Of a DNA stretch of 64,000 bases, positions 53,374-63,798 are shown in pieces; the stretch's first letter is position 1; each line of letters opens with the position of its first letter. Position numbers and translations under genes: made by a program. The stretch is from Rhizobium sp. BK602 (GTDB lineage: Bacteria > Pseudomonadota > Alphaproteobacteria > Rhizobiales > Rhizobiaceae): positions 124,001 to 188,000 of the forward strand of contig NZ_JACIBC010000005.1 in the NCBI RefSeq assembly GCF_014195095.1. Direction: 5' to 3'. Under the pieces are notes generated by a model that was not told where the DNA came from, ran no database searches, and saw nothing but the letters and a program-made list of their open reading frames with translations.

Positions 53374-53734
53374 GGGCCGCTCGGGTCGAAAATCGGGAGA
53401 AGGACACGGAGACTCAGCTGGACAGGCTGCATAGGACCATCTTCCGGCTGCAATCTCAATTGGAGAATATTGGCAGCCCTTCCGAAAAGGGAAGATCTCA
53501 TCGGAACCGGCTCCGATATCGAAGGCGGCGGCGGCCGAACGGAGCATAGCCGAATAGTTCCGAACATCCGCTATACGTCTGATATCACTAATATTAATTC
53601 ACTTCATCGTTATGGGTACGAGCCCGTTTTCCCATCCCATTTATCTTGACTCAATCCATCATGTTATATAGCTCCCTATTGCCGCGTGTGGGGATCAAAA
53701 ACTCGCGTCCGCAGCGAATTTAAGGGGGCAAAGT
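53374..53734. other. Divergent promoter region, exporter / siderophore receptor
   Basis: 361 bp without a gene, AT-rich from 53570 to 53700. It contains a candidate iron-responsive box (listed next) and a TGATATCA palindrome near 53578. Promoters for the receptor are expected here. Confidence 0.55.
53647..53661. promoter_or_regulatory. Candidate RirA iron-responsive (IRO) box
   Basis: TGACTCAATCCATCA fits TGA-N9-TCA, the core of the rhizobial RirA box, 74 bp before the TonB receptor. The pattern is short and common, so position is the main support. Confidence 0.45.
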
Positions 53735-55867
53735 GTGAATAAGCGTATTGGACTTCTGTCTGCGCTGCTGGCGGGAGTGTGCACTCCTGCGATGGCGCAG
53801 AATGCAACCGAGTTGCAACCCATCGTCGTCAAGGCATCGGAAAACCCGACTGCCCTGCCGGAGGAATATCCGGGCGGGCAGATTGCGAAGGGCGGCCGCG
53901 TCGGGATGCTCGGCAACCGTGACGTGATGGATACACCCTTCAGCACGACGAGCTACACGGCCAAGATGATCGAGGACAAGGGGGCAAGCACCATCGCCGA
54001 CGTGGTTGCGAGCGATCCCTCCGTCAGGAACACCCATGCCTCCGGCGGCATGCTCGACTCCTTCTATATTCGTGGCTTCCCCGTCAATGAAGGTAATTTC
54101 GGGGAAGTGGCCTTCGACGGTATCTATGGCATCGCGCCGACCTATCGCGTCTTCACCGATTATGTCGAACGGGTCGAAGTGCTCAAGGGTCCGAGCGCCC
54201 TGCTTTACGGCATTTCGCCGAACAGCAGCGTCGGCGGGGCGATCAATATCGTGCCCAAACGCGCCCCGGACGAAGATCTGACGCGGGTGACCACCGAGTA
54301 TACCTCCGACCTGCAGGGCGGCACGCATCTCGATTTCGCCCGCCGTTTCGGCGAAGAACGGCAGTTCGGCATGCGCTTCAATGGCAGCCTGCAGGGCGGA
54401 AACACTCCGATCGACGATCAGACCCAGGAAGCCTATGTCGGCTCGCTCGGCCTTGACTATCAGGGGGAAAACTTCCGCGCGAGCCTCGACGTCATCGGTC
54501 AGAAGCAGCATTTCGAAGCGCCGCAGCGCCCCTTCTTTCCCGTGGCGGGGATCAGTCTTCCCGACGCGCCCGACGGCCGGCTGAATATCCAGGAGCCCTG
54601 GGAGTGGTCGACGAGCCGGGATCTGTCCTGGCTCAGCCGCGCCGAATATGACGTCAGCGATTCCGTTACGATCTTCGGCGCGGTCGGCGGCGGCAATTCG
54701 CATGTGGCTCGACTGTTCGGCACGCCAACCCTTCTGAACTCGAACGGCGATGTCAGCGTTACGCCGCAGAACTTCGTGTTCGACGTCGACAGGACGACGG
54801 CGGAAACCGGTGTGCGCGCGAAGTTCGACACCGGGCCGGTCTCGCACTCCGTCACGCTGCAAGCCAGCTATTTGCGGCAGACATTGGATCGTGGATCCAA
54901 TTCGGGCACGGCGCAACGCACCAACATCTACGATCCGGTGCTACGCCCCGAGCAGAACGTTCCGGCGCCGCGAAACGTGGGACGAGCCTCGAAAAGCGAC
55001 CTCTCCGGCGTTGCCTTGTCCGATACGCTCTCGATTCTCGACGAGCGCATCCAGCTGACGGTCGGCGGCCGCTGGCAGTCGATCGACTCGAAGAATTACT
55101 CCGCAACGACGGGCGCGGTCACCTCGTCGTCCGATGAGACGGCCGTCACCCCGCTCGTCGGTCTCGTGGTCAAGCCATGGGAAAACGTATCGCTCTACGC
55201 CAACTATATCGAGGGCCTGAGTGTCGGCGATACGGCGCCCGCCACCGCGGTCAACGCCGGCGAAACACTGGCGCCCTATCGGACCAAGCAATATGAAATC
55301 GGCGCGAAATTCGACCTCGGTCGGGTCATGCTGAGCGCTGCGCTCTTCCAGATCGAAAAGCCGTTCGGACAGCTTGAAAGCCAGGGCTCCAGTCTGGTCT
55401 TCGTGAAGGGCGGCGAGCAGCGCAATCGCGGCCTCGAGATCAATGTCGCCGGCGAGGTCACCTCGGATCTGCGGCTGCTGGGTGGGGTAACCCTCATCGA
55501 CGGCGAACTTACCAAGACCAACAGTGCCGCAACCGTCGGCAACAGGCCGATCGGCGTTCCCACCATCCAGGCCAATCTCGGCGCCGAATGGGACACGCCC
55601 TTCGTGGAGGGCCTGACGCTGGCCGCGAACGTCATCTTCACGGACGAACAATTCGCTGACACCGCCAACAAGCAGGAGCTTCCGTCCTGGACGAGGCTCG
55701 ATCTCGGGGCGCGCTATGCGACCAAGATCCAGGATCGGCCGGTGACCTTCCGCGCGTCCGTCGAGAACGTCTTCAACACCGATTACTGGTCGGGCGTTGC
55801 AAGCTTCGGCACGATTTCGCAGGGTGCGCCCCTGACCGTCAAGGTGTCGATGACCACCGATTTCTAA
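53735..55867 (+). CDS. TonB-dependent siderophore receptor
   Basis: A 710-residue outer-membrane receptor starting at GTG. Signal peptide MNKRIGLLSALLAGVCTPAM, cleaved at AQN. TonB box-like ELQPIVVKA, plug domain with IADVVASDPSVRN, FYIRGFPVNEG and VEVLKGPSALLYG, then a 22-strand barrel ending in Phe. The plug's SxFxIRGF block is typical of hydroxamate/carboxylate siderophore receptors. It should import the ferric form of the siderophore made by the opposite-strand operon. Confidence 0.92.
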   Translation: MNKRIGLLSALLAGVCTPAMAQNATELQPIVVKASENPTALPEEYPGGQIAKGGRVGMLGNRDVMDTPFSTTSYTAKMIEDKGASTIADVVASDPSVRNTHASGGMLDSFYIRGFPVNEGNFGEVAFDGIYGIAPTYRVFTDYVERVEVLKGPSALLYGISPNSSVGGAINIVPKRAPDEDLTRVTTEYTSDLQGGTHLDFARRFGEERQFGMRFNGSLQGGNTPIDDQTQEAYVGSLGLDYQGENFRASLDVIGQKQHFEAPQRPFFPVAGISLPDAPDGRLNIQEPWEWSTSRDLSWLSRAEYDVSDSVTIFGAVGGGNSHVARLFGTPTLLNSNGDVSVTPQNFVFDVDRTTAETGVRAKFDTGPVSHSVTLQASYLRQTLDRGSNSGTAQRTNIYDPVLRPEQNVPAPRNVGRASKSDLSGVALSDTLSILDERIQLTVGGRWQSIDSKNYSATTGAVTSSSDETAVTPLVGLVVKPWENVSLYANYIEGLSVGDTAPATAVNAGETLAPYRTKQYEIGAKFDLGRVMLSAALFQIEKPFGQLESQGSSLVFVKGGEQRNRGLEINVAGEVTSDLRLLGGVTLIDGELTKTNSAATVGNRPIGVPTIQANLGAEWDTPFVEGLTLAANVIFTDEQFADTANKQELPSWTRLDLGARYATKIQDRPVTFRASVENVFNTDYWSGVASFGTISQGAPLTVKVSMTTDF

Positions 55868-55900
55868 GGATGAGGCGTCCCAAATCGCAGCTGTAAGATC

Positions 55901-55936
55901 GGCGCGCCTGCTCATTGATGGCAGGCGCGCCTTTTT
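55901..55936 (+). terminator. Intrinsic terminator of receptor gene
   Basis: GGCGCGCCTGC and GCAGGCGCGCC make a perfect 11-bp stem around TCATTGATG, followed by TTTTTGTTTTT. Strong and placed 33 bp after the stop. Confidence 0.92.
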
Positions 55937-56021
55937 GTTTTTGGGTTGGGTCCGACAAAACAAGAAGGCCGACGCGGTAATGAAACCCCGTCGGCCGTGA
56001 CATCGTCTGAAAAGCAGCTTG

Positions 56022-57179
56022 TTAAGGCGCCTTTGCCGTCAGGCTGACGCTATAGCCCGGCTTGTAGGCGATCGGCAGGAAACGCCGGTGATATTCCGCG
56101 AAGGTCGCATCGGGGTCGAGATCGGCGAAGAGATCGGGGTGGAACCATTTCGCCAGCTGCTGAATGGCCACGAACTCATAGGGGCTATTGTAGAACTGGT
56201 GCCAGATACCGTGGAAACTGCGCGTCTTCTGGGCTTGCGTCCCGGCATAGGCATTCCGCGTCAGATACCATTCCAGCTTTTGCCGCAGGATCGCGGGATC
56301 GGCGCCGGGGCCGAGCGGAATCCAGTGGCCGCCGGGAGCATAAGCCTGCCAGTCGGAACTGGTGACGACCACATGCTGCGGGTCGGAAACAATGACCTGC
56401 TCCGGATTGAGCTGACCGAAGGTCGTCGGGATGATGTCGCTGCCGATATTGTGGCCACCCGCCACCTCGACATATCTGCCGAAGTTTTCCGCGCCAAAGG
56501 TCAGGCAGCAATCGTCCGAGTAGCCGCCGATACGCTCGACGAAAACGCGCGGGCGGTCGGGCTTCGCCTTGTCGAGCACGTCCGTGACGCGTGCGACCGC
56601 CTGCCGGCGGAAGGCGATGATCTCCTCGGCGCGTTCCTTGCGATCCATGATTTCCCCGAGCAGGCGAATGGTCCGCTCCGTGTTTTCCAGCGGATGGTGC
56701 CGGAAATCGACGTAGAGCACCGGGATACCCAGGGAGGCGAGCTTGTCGACATATCTGGCATCCTCATTGGCACGCATCGCCTCGATGTTGAGGAGCACCA
56801 CATCGGGTTTGCGAATGATAGCCGACTCGATGTCTATCAGGCTGCCCTCCTGCCCCGAAAAGGTCGGCAGTTTCGCAAGGTCGGGAAAAGCCTCCAGATA
56901 TTGCGCATAGGTTCCCGGATCGGCCTGGATGAGGTCATTGCGCCAGGCGACGATACGCGACAGCGGATCCTTGGGCTCCAGCGAGGCGATCAGATACAGT
57001 TGCCGGCCTTCGCCGAGCAGGATGCGCTTGACCGGCGCATTGATCGTCACCGTGCGATTGGCGACGTCGGTCACGGTGATCGGAGACTGTCCTTCCTGCG
57101 CCATGGCCGGGGCGTGCCAAAACATGAGCATCGCCAGCACCGCCATTACAGCCTGATATATCGAGCACCGTCTTCTCAC
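56022..57179 (-). CDS. Ferric-siderophore ABC transporter substrate-binding protein
   Basis: A 385-residue periplasmic protein of the FepB/BtuF class. Signal peptide ends APAMAQ near residue 28. [22 protein letters not shown] is the typical start of the fold; [14 protein letters not shown] and [11 protein letters not shown] are the family lobes. It is the last gene of the siderophore operon, overlapping the exporter gene by four bases. No cognate permease or ATPase is in the window. Confidence 0.85.
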   Translation of the reverse strand: MRRRCSIYQAVMAVLAMLMFWHAPAMAQEGQSPITVTDVANRTVTINAPVKRILLGEGRQLYLIASLEPKDPLSRIVAWRNDLIQADPGTYAQYLEAFPDLAKLPTFSGQEGSLIDIESAIIRKPDVVLLNIEAMRANEDARYVDKLASLGIPVLYVDFRHHPLENTERTIRLLGEIMDRKERAEEIIAFRRQAVARVTDVLDKAKPDRPRVFVERIGGYSDDCCLTFGAENFGRYVEVAGGHNIGSDIIPTTFGQLNPEQVIVSDPQHVVVTSSDWQAYAPGGHWIPLGPGADPAILRQKLEWYLTRNAYAGTQAQKTRSFHGIWHQFYNSPYEFVAIQQLAKWFHPDLFADLDPDATFAEYHRRFLPIAYKPGYSVSLTAKAP

Positions 57180-58405
57180 GAATAAACCTCTTCTTCGAAT
57201 GTCCTGCGCGACTTAAGCCATAGAGCCAGCGCAAGGAAAAGCGACAATGTGTAAAGGATCGCAACCAACGGAAATGCGGCTTCCAGACCGAGCAGCTGGG
57301 TCGCGCCGACACCGGCGGCGATGCCGGCGATGGACGCCACCTGCTGGCAAGTCTGGGCAAGGCCGAGAACGGAGCCTTGCCGGTCCGTCGGCGTCGAGGC
57401 TGATATCTGCGCGAGCAGCATGGGGGTGGTGCCGCCCAGGAGCGCGCCCCAGAGCAGGTACATGACGGCGAACAGAACGATCGATGTCGTCAGGCCCGCC
57501 AGCGTCGACACCAGGGCGCAGCCCGCTGATATTGCGATCATCCAGCCGAGAACCATCGTCCTCGGACTGCCTTTCAACAGCCTGGCCCAGAGCGGCGCGC
57601 CGATCACGAAACCGAGGGCGAGCAGTCCGTAGCTCAAGCCTGCCATCCAGTGACGGGCGCCGAAGACCTGCGTCATGTACAGGGAGAACGGCACCTGCAG
57701 CACCATGCGGCTGGCAAGCAGCAGACCGATCAGCCAGAGGAGCCCGGTGACCGAGGGATCCTTGGCAGGTACGGATTTCTGGGTTTGCGCCTGGGCGGCA
57801 GCAGAGGGCGCCGCCCGGCTGGACGGCACGGGAAGCGTTGCCCAGGCGACGATCGCGCATAGCGCACAGACGGCCCCGGCCGTGAGATTGATGTCCGAAA
57901 AAGAAGCGGCGTCCAGGATAAGGCCGCCGAAGAACGCACCGCCGAGCGAGCCGACATTGGTCGCGACCTGCAGCCAGGCGAACAGCCCTGCCCGGTCACG
58001 ACCGCCGGTGATCTCCACGCCATAGGCCTGCGCCGGCGCGATATAGCCGGCGAAGGCGCCCTGCAGGAAGCGCAGAGCGAGGATGGTCCAGACGTCCTGC
58101 GCGAAGGCGACGAACAGTTGCGTGACGGCAAGCCCGGCAAGTGCGCGCACCATCATCAGCCGGTTGCCATAGCGATCGCCCATCCGGCCCCAAAAGGCGC
58201 TGGTAAGCGAGATGCCGATCATCGGGCAGACATAGACGCCGATGCTGGCAAGGGAAAAGACGCTCTCCGAGGTGCTGAGCGTCTCGATCTGAATCGGCCA
58301 GAACGGGCCGCTCATCTCCATGGCGCCCATGGAGATGAACTGCAATCCGAACAGAAGCAGGAAGACGGGTCCGAAACTGCGGACGACGGCGGCGGCTTGC
58401 TTCAT
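57176..58405 (-). CDS. MFS transporter, probable siderophore exporter
   Basis: A 409-residue protein with about 12 segments; motif [18 protein letters not shown] and [15 protein letters not shown] near the start. Within the operon it sits between the synthetase and the binding protein, the place SbnD-type exporters hold in carboxylate siderophore clusters. Export of the finished siderophore is inferred from context. Overlaps both neighbours by four bases. Confidence 0.87.
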   Translation of the reverse strand: MKQAAAVVRSFGPVFLLLFGLQFISMGAMEMSGPFWPIQIETLSTSESVFSLASIGVYVCPMIGISLTSAFWGRMGDRYGNRLMMVRALAGLAVTQLFVAFAQDVWTILALRFLQGAFAGYIAPAQAYGVEITGGRDRAGLFAWLQVATNVGSLGGAFFGGLILDAASFSDINLTAGAVCALCAIVAWATLPVPSSRAAPSAAAQAQTQKSVPAKDPSVTGLLWLIGLLLASRMVLQVPFSLYMTQVFGARHWMAGLSYGLLALGFVIGAPLWARLLKGSPRTMVLGWMIAISAGCALVSTLAGLTTSIVLFAVMYLLWGALLGGTTPMLLAQISASTPTDRQGSVLGLAQTCQQVASIAGIAAGVGATQLLGLEAAFPLVAILYTLSLFLALALWLKSRRTFEEEVYS

Positions 58406-60279
58406 TGCGTTGCCGCCAACGGGTTGTCGAGGCCATGCTCGACCCGGTAGTCGCGATACCGCTCGAGATGCATCCGCAACACCGAGCGCGTCGGCCAGGG
58501 CTTTTCAAGAAAGGCCTGCCGCTCCTCCACCCAGAAAGCATCGGAGAGCATTCGTGGCCTCAGGGCCTCGAAAGCCGCCTCCGTTTCCTCGTGCAGGATC
58601 CGCCAGGGATTGTCGAGCCCGCAATGCTCGGCAAGGCACAGGGCCAGCTCGTGAAGATGGCAGACGAAGCAGGCATCAATCACGAAGGAGCGCACGAGGC
58701 TGATGTCGTCGTTGAAGGTCGTCGGCAGGATACCCTTGCGGCTGAACGGCGCGAGCCGATAGCCACGCTCCTCGAAAAGCGGCGCGAAACTGCGCCCGTC
58801 GCCGAAGTCACGAATGAGCAGCTTTTGCGGATTGCCCGAGACGTCGAAGAGGATCGTGCTGTTCTGCTGGTGCGCCTCGAAGGCGATGCCGTAAAGCAGA
58901 TACATGGCAAGCGCCGGCCGAACGACCGTGCGGGCATAGGCCCTGAAGAAGACGGCCGCCTTCTCCTCTTCGGCCGCCGGAATGCGGTCGATCAACTCGC
59001 AGACAAGCGGCCGATGCGCCAGCGGGCTTTCGGCGAGAAGCGACGCAACCGTCACGGGGATAAGGCCGTCCTTGCGGGCCAGCGCATTCACCTCGCGATA
59101 GACGACCGACAGGAACCGGCCGGGATGCTCGTCGCCGGTCTCGGGATCGTGCAGGATCGCGCCAAGCTCCTCCGTGAAAATCTCGAGGGACGCCTTGAGC
59201 TCATCTTCCTTCGCGAGGATATCGCTGATCAAGGTGCTGAGACGCGGCCCCATGTGGATCGATTTCGCCTGCAAGGTCCTCTGCTCGCTGGTCATCCAGA
59301 TGGCGACCGGCAGCTTGATGAACGGCTGCGGCTCCTGGGTATCCGGCAGCATGGTGCGGAAGGACATGGCGGGAAGCGTGACGATATCCGGACCCTCTAC
59401 ATCGAGAATGTCCGAGGCGATCAGGGAGGCGAACTCGCGACGAACGAAGTTTTCCAGATGCCATGCATGGATCGGCAAGGGAAGCCAGTCGCCCGCCTCC
59501 TTCCCCCGACCGCGAAGGCCGTCGCTCCACTGTTCCCACAGGTCCGGATAGGCATTCGCGAACCATTCGGAATAGTCGGCGACATGCGGCATCGTCTCGA
59601 CATAGGCCCAATCCCTGCGCAAGGCGGCGATCCGCAGCGGGACGCGGGCGCCGAACTCCGGCGAAAGAGCGCTGATTTCCGCCGCAGACAATCCCGGCTT
59701 GGCCTTCCAGGTGGGATAGAAGGGATGCCCCTCCAGCGAACCCCATTGGTCGAGCGTCATCGCCGTCAGATGCGTCGGCAGGCTTTTTTCGAGGTGGTCG
59801 ATGAAGCCGGTCGCGCCAGTCGCCGCTATCGATTGGCGCAGCTCGTCGCTCCACCTCTCGCGATGCCCACGCGCCAGCACGTCGTTTTTCATGCTGTCTT
59901 CGATATCCCGCAAGAGAACCTCGAAACCGTCGGATGCGGCCGAGACGTCAAGGACGGGAGCGATCTCCTTGAGGAGAGCGGCGGGATCGTCCAGCCTGCG
60001 GCGCACGCCGCCGTCCTCGATCACCTCGATGGCGCCACGATTGAGCAAGGTGTCGGCCGGCGCCCGCCTGAGGCTGGTGAAATGCAGGACCCGGCGTGTC
60101 GCCCAAAGCGGCAACCAGGCCTGTTCGCCGTTTTCCGCCCATAGCAGGGCCTTGGCGTCGAGCATTTTTTCGGCAAAGGCGCAGCGAACCAGACGCCGGA
60201 TCGCATTCCGCGCGGCGGCCTCCCAAAGCCGCTTTTCGGCCGAGATGTCCTGGCTTCTTTCAAAAATGATTTCGGTCAT
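58402..60279 (-). CDS. IucA/IucC-family NRPS-independent siderophore synthetase
   Basis: A 625-residue ATP-dependent synthetase. [16 protein letters not shown] is the HP..K ATP-binding block of the family, [13 protein letters not shown] the second, then [19 protein letters not shown] and [11 protein letters not shown]. Such enzymes join citrate or another carboxylate to an amine. With SbnA-like and SbnH-like partners the amine may be diaminopropionate or its decarboxylation product ethylenediamine, as in staphyloferrin B. Type A, B or C cannot be decided by eye. Confidence 0.9.
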   Translation of the reverse strand: MTEIIFERSQDISAEKRLWEAAARNAIRRLVRCAFAEKMLDAKALLWAENGEQAWLPLWATRRVLHFTSLRRAPADTLLNRGAIEVIEDGGVRRRLDDPAALLKEIAPVLDVSAASDGFEVLLRDIEDSMKNDVLARGHRERWSDELRQSIAATGATGFIDHLEKSLPTHLTAMTLDQWGSLEGHPFYPTWKAKPGLSAAEISALSPEFGARVPLRIAALRRDWAYVETMPHVADYSEWFANAYPDLWEQWSDGLRGRGKEAGDWLPLPIHAWHLENFVRREFASLIASDILDVEGPDIVTLPAMSFRTMLPDTQEPQPFIKLPVAIWMTSEQRTLQAKSIHMGPRLSTLISDILAKEDELKASLEIFTEELGAILHDPETGDEHPGRFLSVVYREVNALARKDGLIPVTVASLLAESPLAHRPLVCELIDRIPAAEEEKAAVFFRAYARTVVRPALAMYLLYGIAFEAHQQNSTILFDVSGNPQKLLIRDFGDGRSFAPLFEERGYRLAPFSRKGILPTTFNDDISLVRSFVIDACFVCHLHELALCLAEHCGLDNPWRILHEETEAAFEALRPRMLSDAFWVEERQAFLEKPWPTRSVLRMHLERYRDYRVEHGLDNPLAATQ

Positions 60280-61418
60280 CAGGCAACCCCCGGCCAGTTG
60301 GTGGGAATATGGGCATGCGAGGGCTGCGGCAATGCGCCGTGATACTCCCGCGCCCAGGAATAGGTTTTCGCAATCGCCGGGATCGGGACGCGCAGCCGGG
60401 AGGCCACCTCGACGAGGAGTGCGAGCCCGAAGGCGATATCCTCGTGAAAGGCTCTGCTGTCGCGATCGATCAGGTAGCCGGCGCCGTGGGGATTGGCTAT
60501 GAGCGGCGCCTGGATTCCGGCATAGGCGCGATTGGTGCGCAGCAGGGAATACATGGTGCGGTCATCCTCGATCTGATCGCCATAGGCTTCGATAAGCTCC
60601 TGGCGCAACGGCTTGACCGAACTCAGGTCGATGTCGAGGCGCTCCTGCGCCGCATTGCGGATCGCCTGGTTTTCGGCATCGCAGGCTTCCAGCAACTCTG
60701 CTCCTTCGCGCGGGCAATCGCTCCACCAGCATATTGGCGTTTCGAACGGCTTGTCGCGCCATGGTGCATCGGGACCGAGAAGGCCATACAGCACGGCTGG
60801 ATGCATGAGCGCGTTGCCTGGCGTCAAGGTGATCTCGAGATAGTTGTCGAGCATGGTTACTGGTGCTTCGAAGAGCTGTCCGAGGAAGCCGCCGAGCCTG
60901 TCGCGGTCGACGGCGCTTTCACGCGCATGCAAGGCGGCAAACAGCTCCGCCTTTGCGCCGCCCATGCGGACCTGCTTGCCGGCGACCAGCTCGAAAGCGG
61001 TATGCGGCACATCTTTCATGCCCCAGATCACCACATTCTCCCGCCCGGCAAATGCCCCCGCGGCCAGCCAGTCGAAGCCGCAGAAGCCGGGAATGGCGCC
61101 GACATAGACGGCCTTGCCACGCGGCAGATGCGGCGCAATCCTTGCCAGCAGTTCGGGGCGGACATGAGCCGGCTGCGTGACCACGACGATATCCGCATCT
61201 TCGAGAGCCCGGCCAGGGTCGGTGCCGACATAGTCGGGCCGTCCGGAGAGCACATGGCCCTCCGGAGTCAGCGCCTGCCACATACCGTCTCCGGCCGCCC
61301 ACTGCTCGGCCACGGAAGCGGAGCTCGTGAGCACGGAGACCACCGTCTCCGGCCGCTGCTTGAAGAGAACGGCGTTCAGATGGCCGGTGCGACCGGCCCC
61401 GCAGATCGTGACCTTCAT
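60279..61418 (-). CDS. Opine (octopine/nopaline) dehydrogenase-family enzyme
   Basis: A 379-residue NAD(P)-dependent dehydrogenase. Rossmann start MKVTICGAGRTGHLNAVLF; the C-terminal half shows the octopine-dehydrogenase fold (LDNYLEITLTPGNALMHPAVLYG, whose His and Asn are typical). ATG 61418 is fixed by ATGA overlap with the SbnA-like stop. In staphyloferrin B clusters this slot is filled by SbnB, of the unrelated ornithine cyclodeaminase fold, which oxidatively splits N-(1-amino-1-carboxyethyl)-glutamate. Opine dehydrogenases act on exactly that kind of secondary amine, so it may replace SbnB. That is inference. Confidence 0.8.
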   Translation of the reverse strand: MKVTICGAGRTGHLNAVLFKQRPETVVSVLTSSASVAEQWAAGDGMWQALTPEGHVLSGRPDYVGTDPGRALEDADIVVVTQPAHVRPELLARIAPHLPRGKAVYVGAIPGFCGFDWLAAGAFAGRENVVIWGMKDVPHTAFELVAGKQVRMGGAKAELFAALHARESAVDRDRLGGFLGQLFEAPVTMLDNYLEITLTPGNALMHPAVLYGLLGPDAPWRDKPFETPICWWSDCPREGAELLEACDAENQAIRNAAQERLDIDLSSVKPLRQELIEAYGDQIEDDRTMYSLLRTNRAYAGIQAPLIANPHGAGYLIDRDSRAFHEDIAFGLALLVEVASRLRVPIPAIAKTYSWAREYHGALPQPSHAHIPTNWPGVA

Positions 61419-62425
61419 GCCGCGCGCGCCCTGTTCGTCAGCCAGCTGTCGAGCTGGTCGGCGATCGAAGGATCGAGAAGGCTGCGCTTCTCCATCCACT
61501 CGTCGTCGAAGATGGAGCCGAGATATTTCTCGCCGCCGTCGGCGACGGTCGTCACCACATTGCCGCTGAGCTTGCCGGAGACGATGAATTCCAGTGCCTT
61601 GTAGATGGCGCCGCCCGTGGAGCCGCCGACCAGCAGCCCCTTGTGCCGGGCAATGTAACGGGCCGTTTCGAAAGCCTGGGTGTCGGTGACCTGCACACCT
61701 TCGTCGATGCAGGCATAGTCGAGAACCTTGCCGACCTCGTCGCCGGCAGGCGTTCCCGTTCCCGACTGGTAATAGGGATAGCCTGGCTTTCCGAAGACGA
61801 TCGATCCCGCGGGCTCGACGGCAATCGTCTTGATGCGGGCATCATGCCTCTTGAGGCGTTGGGAAATGCCGGTCATCGAGCCGCCGGTGCCCACGCAACC
61901 GACGAAGGCGTCAATGCCGTCAGGCAGTTGGGTCAAGAGTTCCTCGACGAAACCGGCATAGCCTTCGGGATTGGCAGGATTGTCGGACTGGTTCATGAAC
62001 AGCGCGCCCGGAAGCTGGGCGCCGAGCTGCGCGGCAAGGCGCTGGCGTTCGACCACGGCAACCTCATCCTCGCGATAGGTGCCCTCGACATAGCGGATCT
62101 CTGCCCCGAATGCGCGCATCGTGCGGATCTTGTCGGGAGCGGCGTGATGGTCGACCACGGCGATGAAACGCAGGCCGAATTCGAGAGCGGCGAGCGCGAG
62201 ACCGATGCCGGTATTGCCGGAGGAGGATTCGACGATCGTGCCGCCCGGCTTCAGGCGTCCGTCCGCCAGCGCGGCAACGACCATGCTGCGCGCCATGCGA
62301 TCCTTCATCGAGCCACCCGGATTGTTCTTCTCGATCTTCAGAAACAGGGTCGTGTCCCGTTCCGGCAGCTTGATCGACATCAGCGGCGTCTGGCCGATAA
62401 GCTGGGTTATCGTCGTGTAGGTCAT
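61415..62425 (-). CDS. SbnA-like PLP synthase for diaminopropionate precursor
   Basis: A 336-residue fold-type II PLP enzyme of the cysteine synthase family. PLP Lys41 in NNPGGSMKDR; phosphate loop SSSGNTGIG; GCVGTGGSMTGISQ. SbnA condenses O-phosphoserine with glutamate to N-(1-amino-1-carboxyethyl)-glutamate. The second-shell sequence fits SbnA better than CysK in NNPGGS and gene context; a real CysK role is unlikely inside this operon. Confidence 0.85.
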   Translation of the reverse strand: MTYTTITQLIGQTPLMSIKLPERDTTLFLKIEKNNPGGSMKDRMARSMVVAALADGRLKPGGTIVESSSGNTGIGLALAALEFGLRFIAVVDHHAAPDKIRTMRAFGAEIRYVEGTYREDEVAVVERQRLAAQLGAQLPGALFMNQSDNPANPEGYAGFVEELLTQLPDGIDAFVGCVGTGGSMTGISQRLKRHDARIKTIAVEPAGSIVFGKPGYPYYQSGTGTPAGDEVGKVLDYACIDEGVQVTDTQAFETARYIARHKGLLVGGSTGGAIYKALEFIVSGKLSGNVVTTVADGGEKYLGSIFDDEWMEKRSLLDPSIADQLDSWLTNRARAA

Positions 62426-63798
62426 AGATACATCTCCAAATCGTCGGTGGTGAGAAAAGGCGCGCCGCCGACAGCGTGATGCAGGCGGAAGCGCTTTGGC
62501 ATTGGGTGGCGATGGAATTCGTTTTCGAGCAGATCCATCTGGTAGCCGGCGGTATTGGCATAGACCAGGAGATCGCCGGCGCGGGGCGCGGTCGGAAAAT
62601 CCAGCCAGCGGTTGGTCAGCACGTCCTCGTCGAGGCAGCTATGGCCCGCAAGATAGGCCTTGAACGGCTGTGCGGCGGCCGGCATCGCGACTGCGGGAAC
62701 GACGATCGGATCCAGGAGGAACTCCGATGCGAACCAGGTCTCGCAGGCGCTGAAGCTGCTGCCTTCCACGAAGATGACGGCGGTGTCCGGTCCCAGTGTC
62801 TTGACGCGGATGATCCTGAAGACGGAGATGGCCGTCTGGTCGGCCAGGGCACGTCCGGGCTCGAGCGCGATCGCGAGTTTCTCGTCCCTGAAATAGTCGG
62901 CGATGCTTCGCCTGGCGTCCATCGGCGCGGCAAGGAGGCTTTGCAGCCAATCGGCGGCGGAAATGTCGCCGCCATAGGGATAGAAGGAAGACGGCAGCTT
63001 CCCGTTGCGATAGTCCGCCGCGCTCTGCCCCTCGATATGTTTCCGATAGGCGACCGTGTCGACATAACGGATCGGTAGCCCGCCGCCGATGTCGATCATT
63101 CTCGGAGCAAGGCCGATGGCGCGCGCCTCGCGGATCAGGCGCGAAGCCTCGCGAATGGCGGCGGCGCGCGTTTCCCAGCGATAACCGGAAAGATGGAAAT
63201 GCAGGCCGTCGAAGCGGAACCGCTTGTCGGCGGCGATGACGGACAGGCAGACCAACACCTGATCCGCATCCATGCCGAAACGGCTGCCCGCCTGATCGCT
63301 GGGACGCAGGCGCAACAGCACGGGCTGCGGCTCGCCATCATCCGGCAGGCGGTCCGACAGGTCCTCCAGCTCTTCCGGCGAATCGACGGAAATCAGCGCC
63401 CTGCAGGCAACGAGCGCGTCGTGAAAAGCTGGCGTCTTTGCCGGACCGGTCGCGACGATGCGCTCTCCGATGGCGCCGAGCGCCAGCGCGTCCCGCAGCT
63501 CATAGAAGCTGGAGACGTCGAGGCCGATCCCGGCTTCGAGCGCGGCGTGCATCAGGCCCGGCGACTTGTTGACCTTCACGCCATAATAGATCGTGTGATC
63601 GACGCCATTTTGCGCCAGCACCGCGGTCAATCCCCGCACATTCTCGCCGAGAGCCTCGGGGCTTACCAGATGCAGCGGGGAACCATGCGTCTCCACCCAT
63701 TCGAGCAGCAGCTTGCCATTCTGGCTAAGAAGATCGGTTGTTCCCGGCCTCAAAATGGGAGAGAGGCCGGCATCGGAATTCTGCCGATATAGCGTCAT
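62422..63798 (-). CDS. Fold-type III PLP decarboxylase (SbnH-like)
   Basis: A 458-residue decarboxylase of the DapDC/ornithine-decarboxylase family. PLP Lys75 in YYGVKVNK, HFHLSGYRW, GGGLPIRYVD, EPGRALADQT and the partner-site Cys in GHSCLDEDVL. SbnH decarboxylates a diaminopropionyl-citrate intermediate in staphyloferrin B synthesis. ATG 63798 overlaps the upstream stop (ATGA); the longer reading is rejected for that reason. Confidence 0.87.
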   Translation of the reverse strand: MTLYRQNSDAGLSPILRPGTTDLLSQNGKLLLEWVETHGSPLHLVSPEALGENVRGLTAVLAQNGVDHTIYYGVKVNKSPGLMHAALEAGIGLDVSSFYELRDALALGAIGERIVATGPAKTPAFHDALVACRALISVDSPEELEDLSDRLPDDGEPQPVLLRLRPSDQAGSRFGMDADQVLVCLSVIAADKRFRFDGLHFHLSGYRWETRAAAIREASRLIREARAIGLAPRMIDIGGGLPIRYVDTVAYRKHIEGQSAADYRNGKLPSSFYPYGGDISAADWLQSLLAAPMDARRSIADYFRDEKLAIALEPGRALADQTAISVFRIIRVKTLGPDTAVIFVEGSSFSACETWFASEFLLDPIVVPAVAMPAAAQPFKAYLAGHSCLDEDVLTNRWLDFPTAPRAGDLLVYANTAGYQMDLLENEFHRHPMPKRFRLHHAVGGAPFLTTDDLEMYL

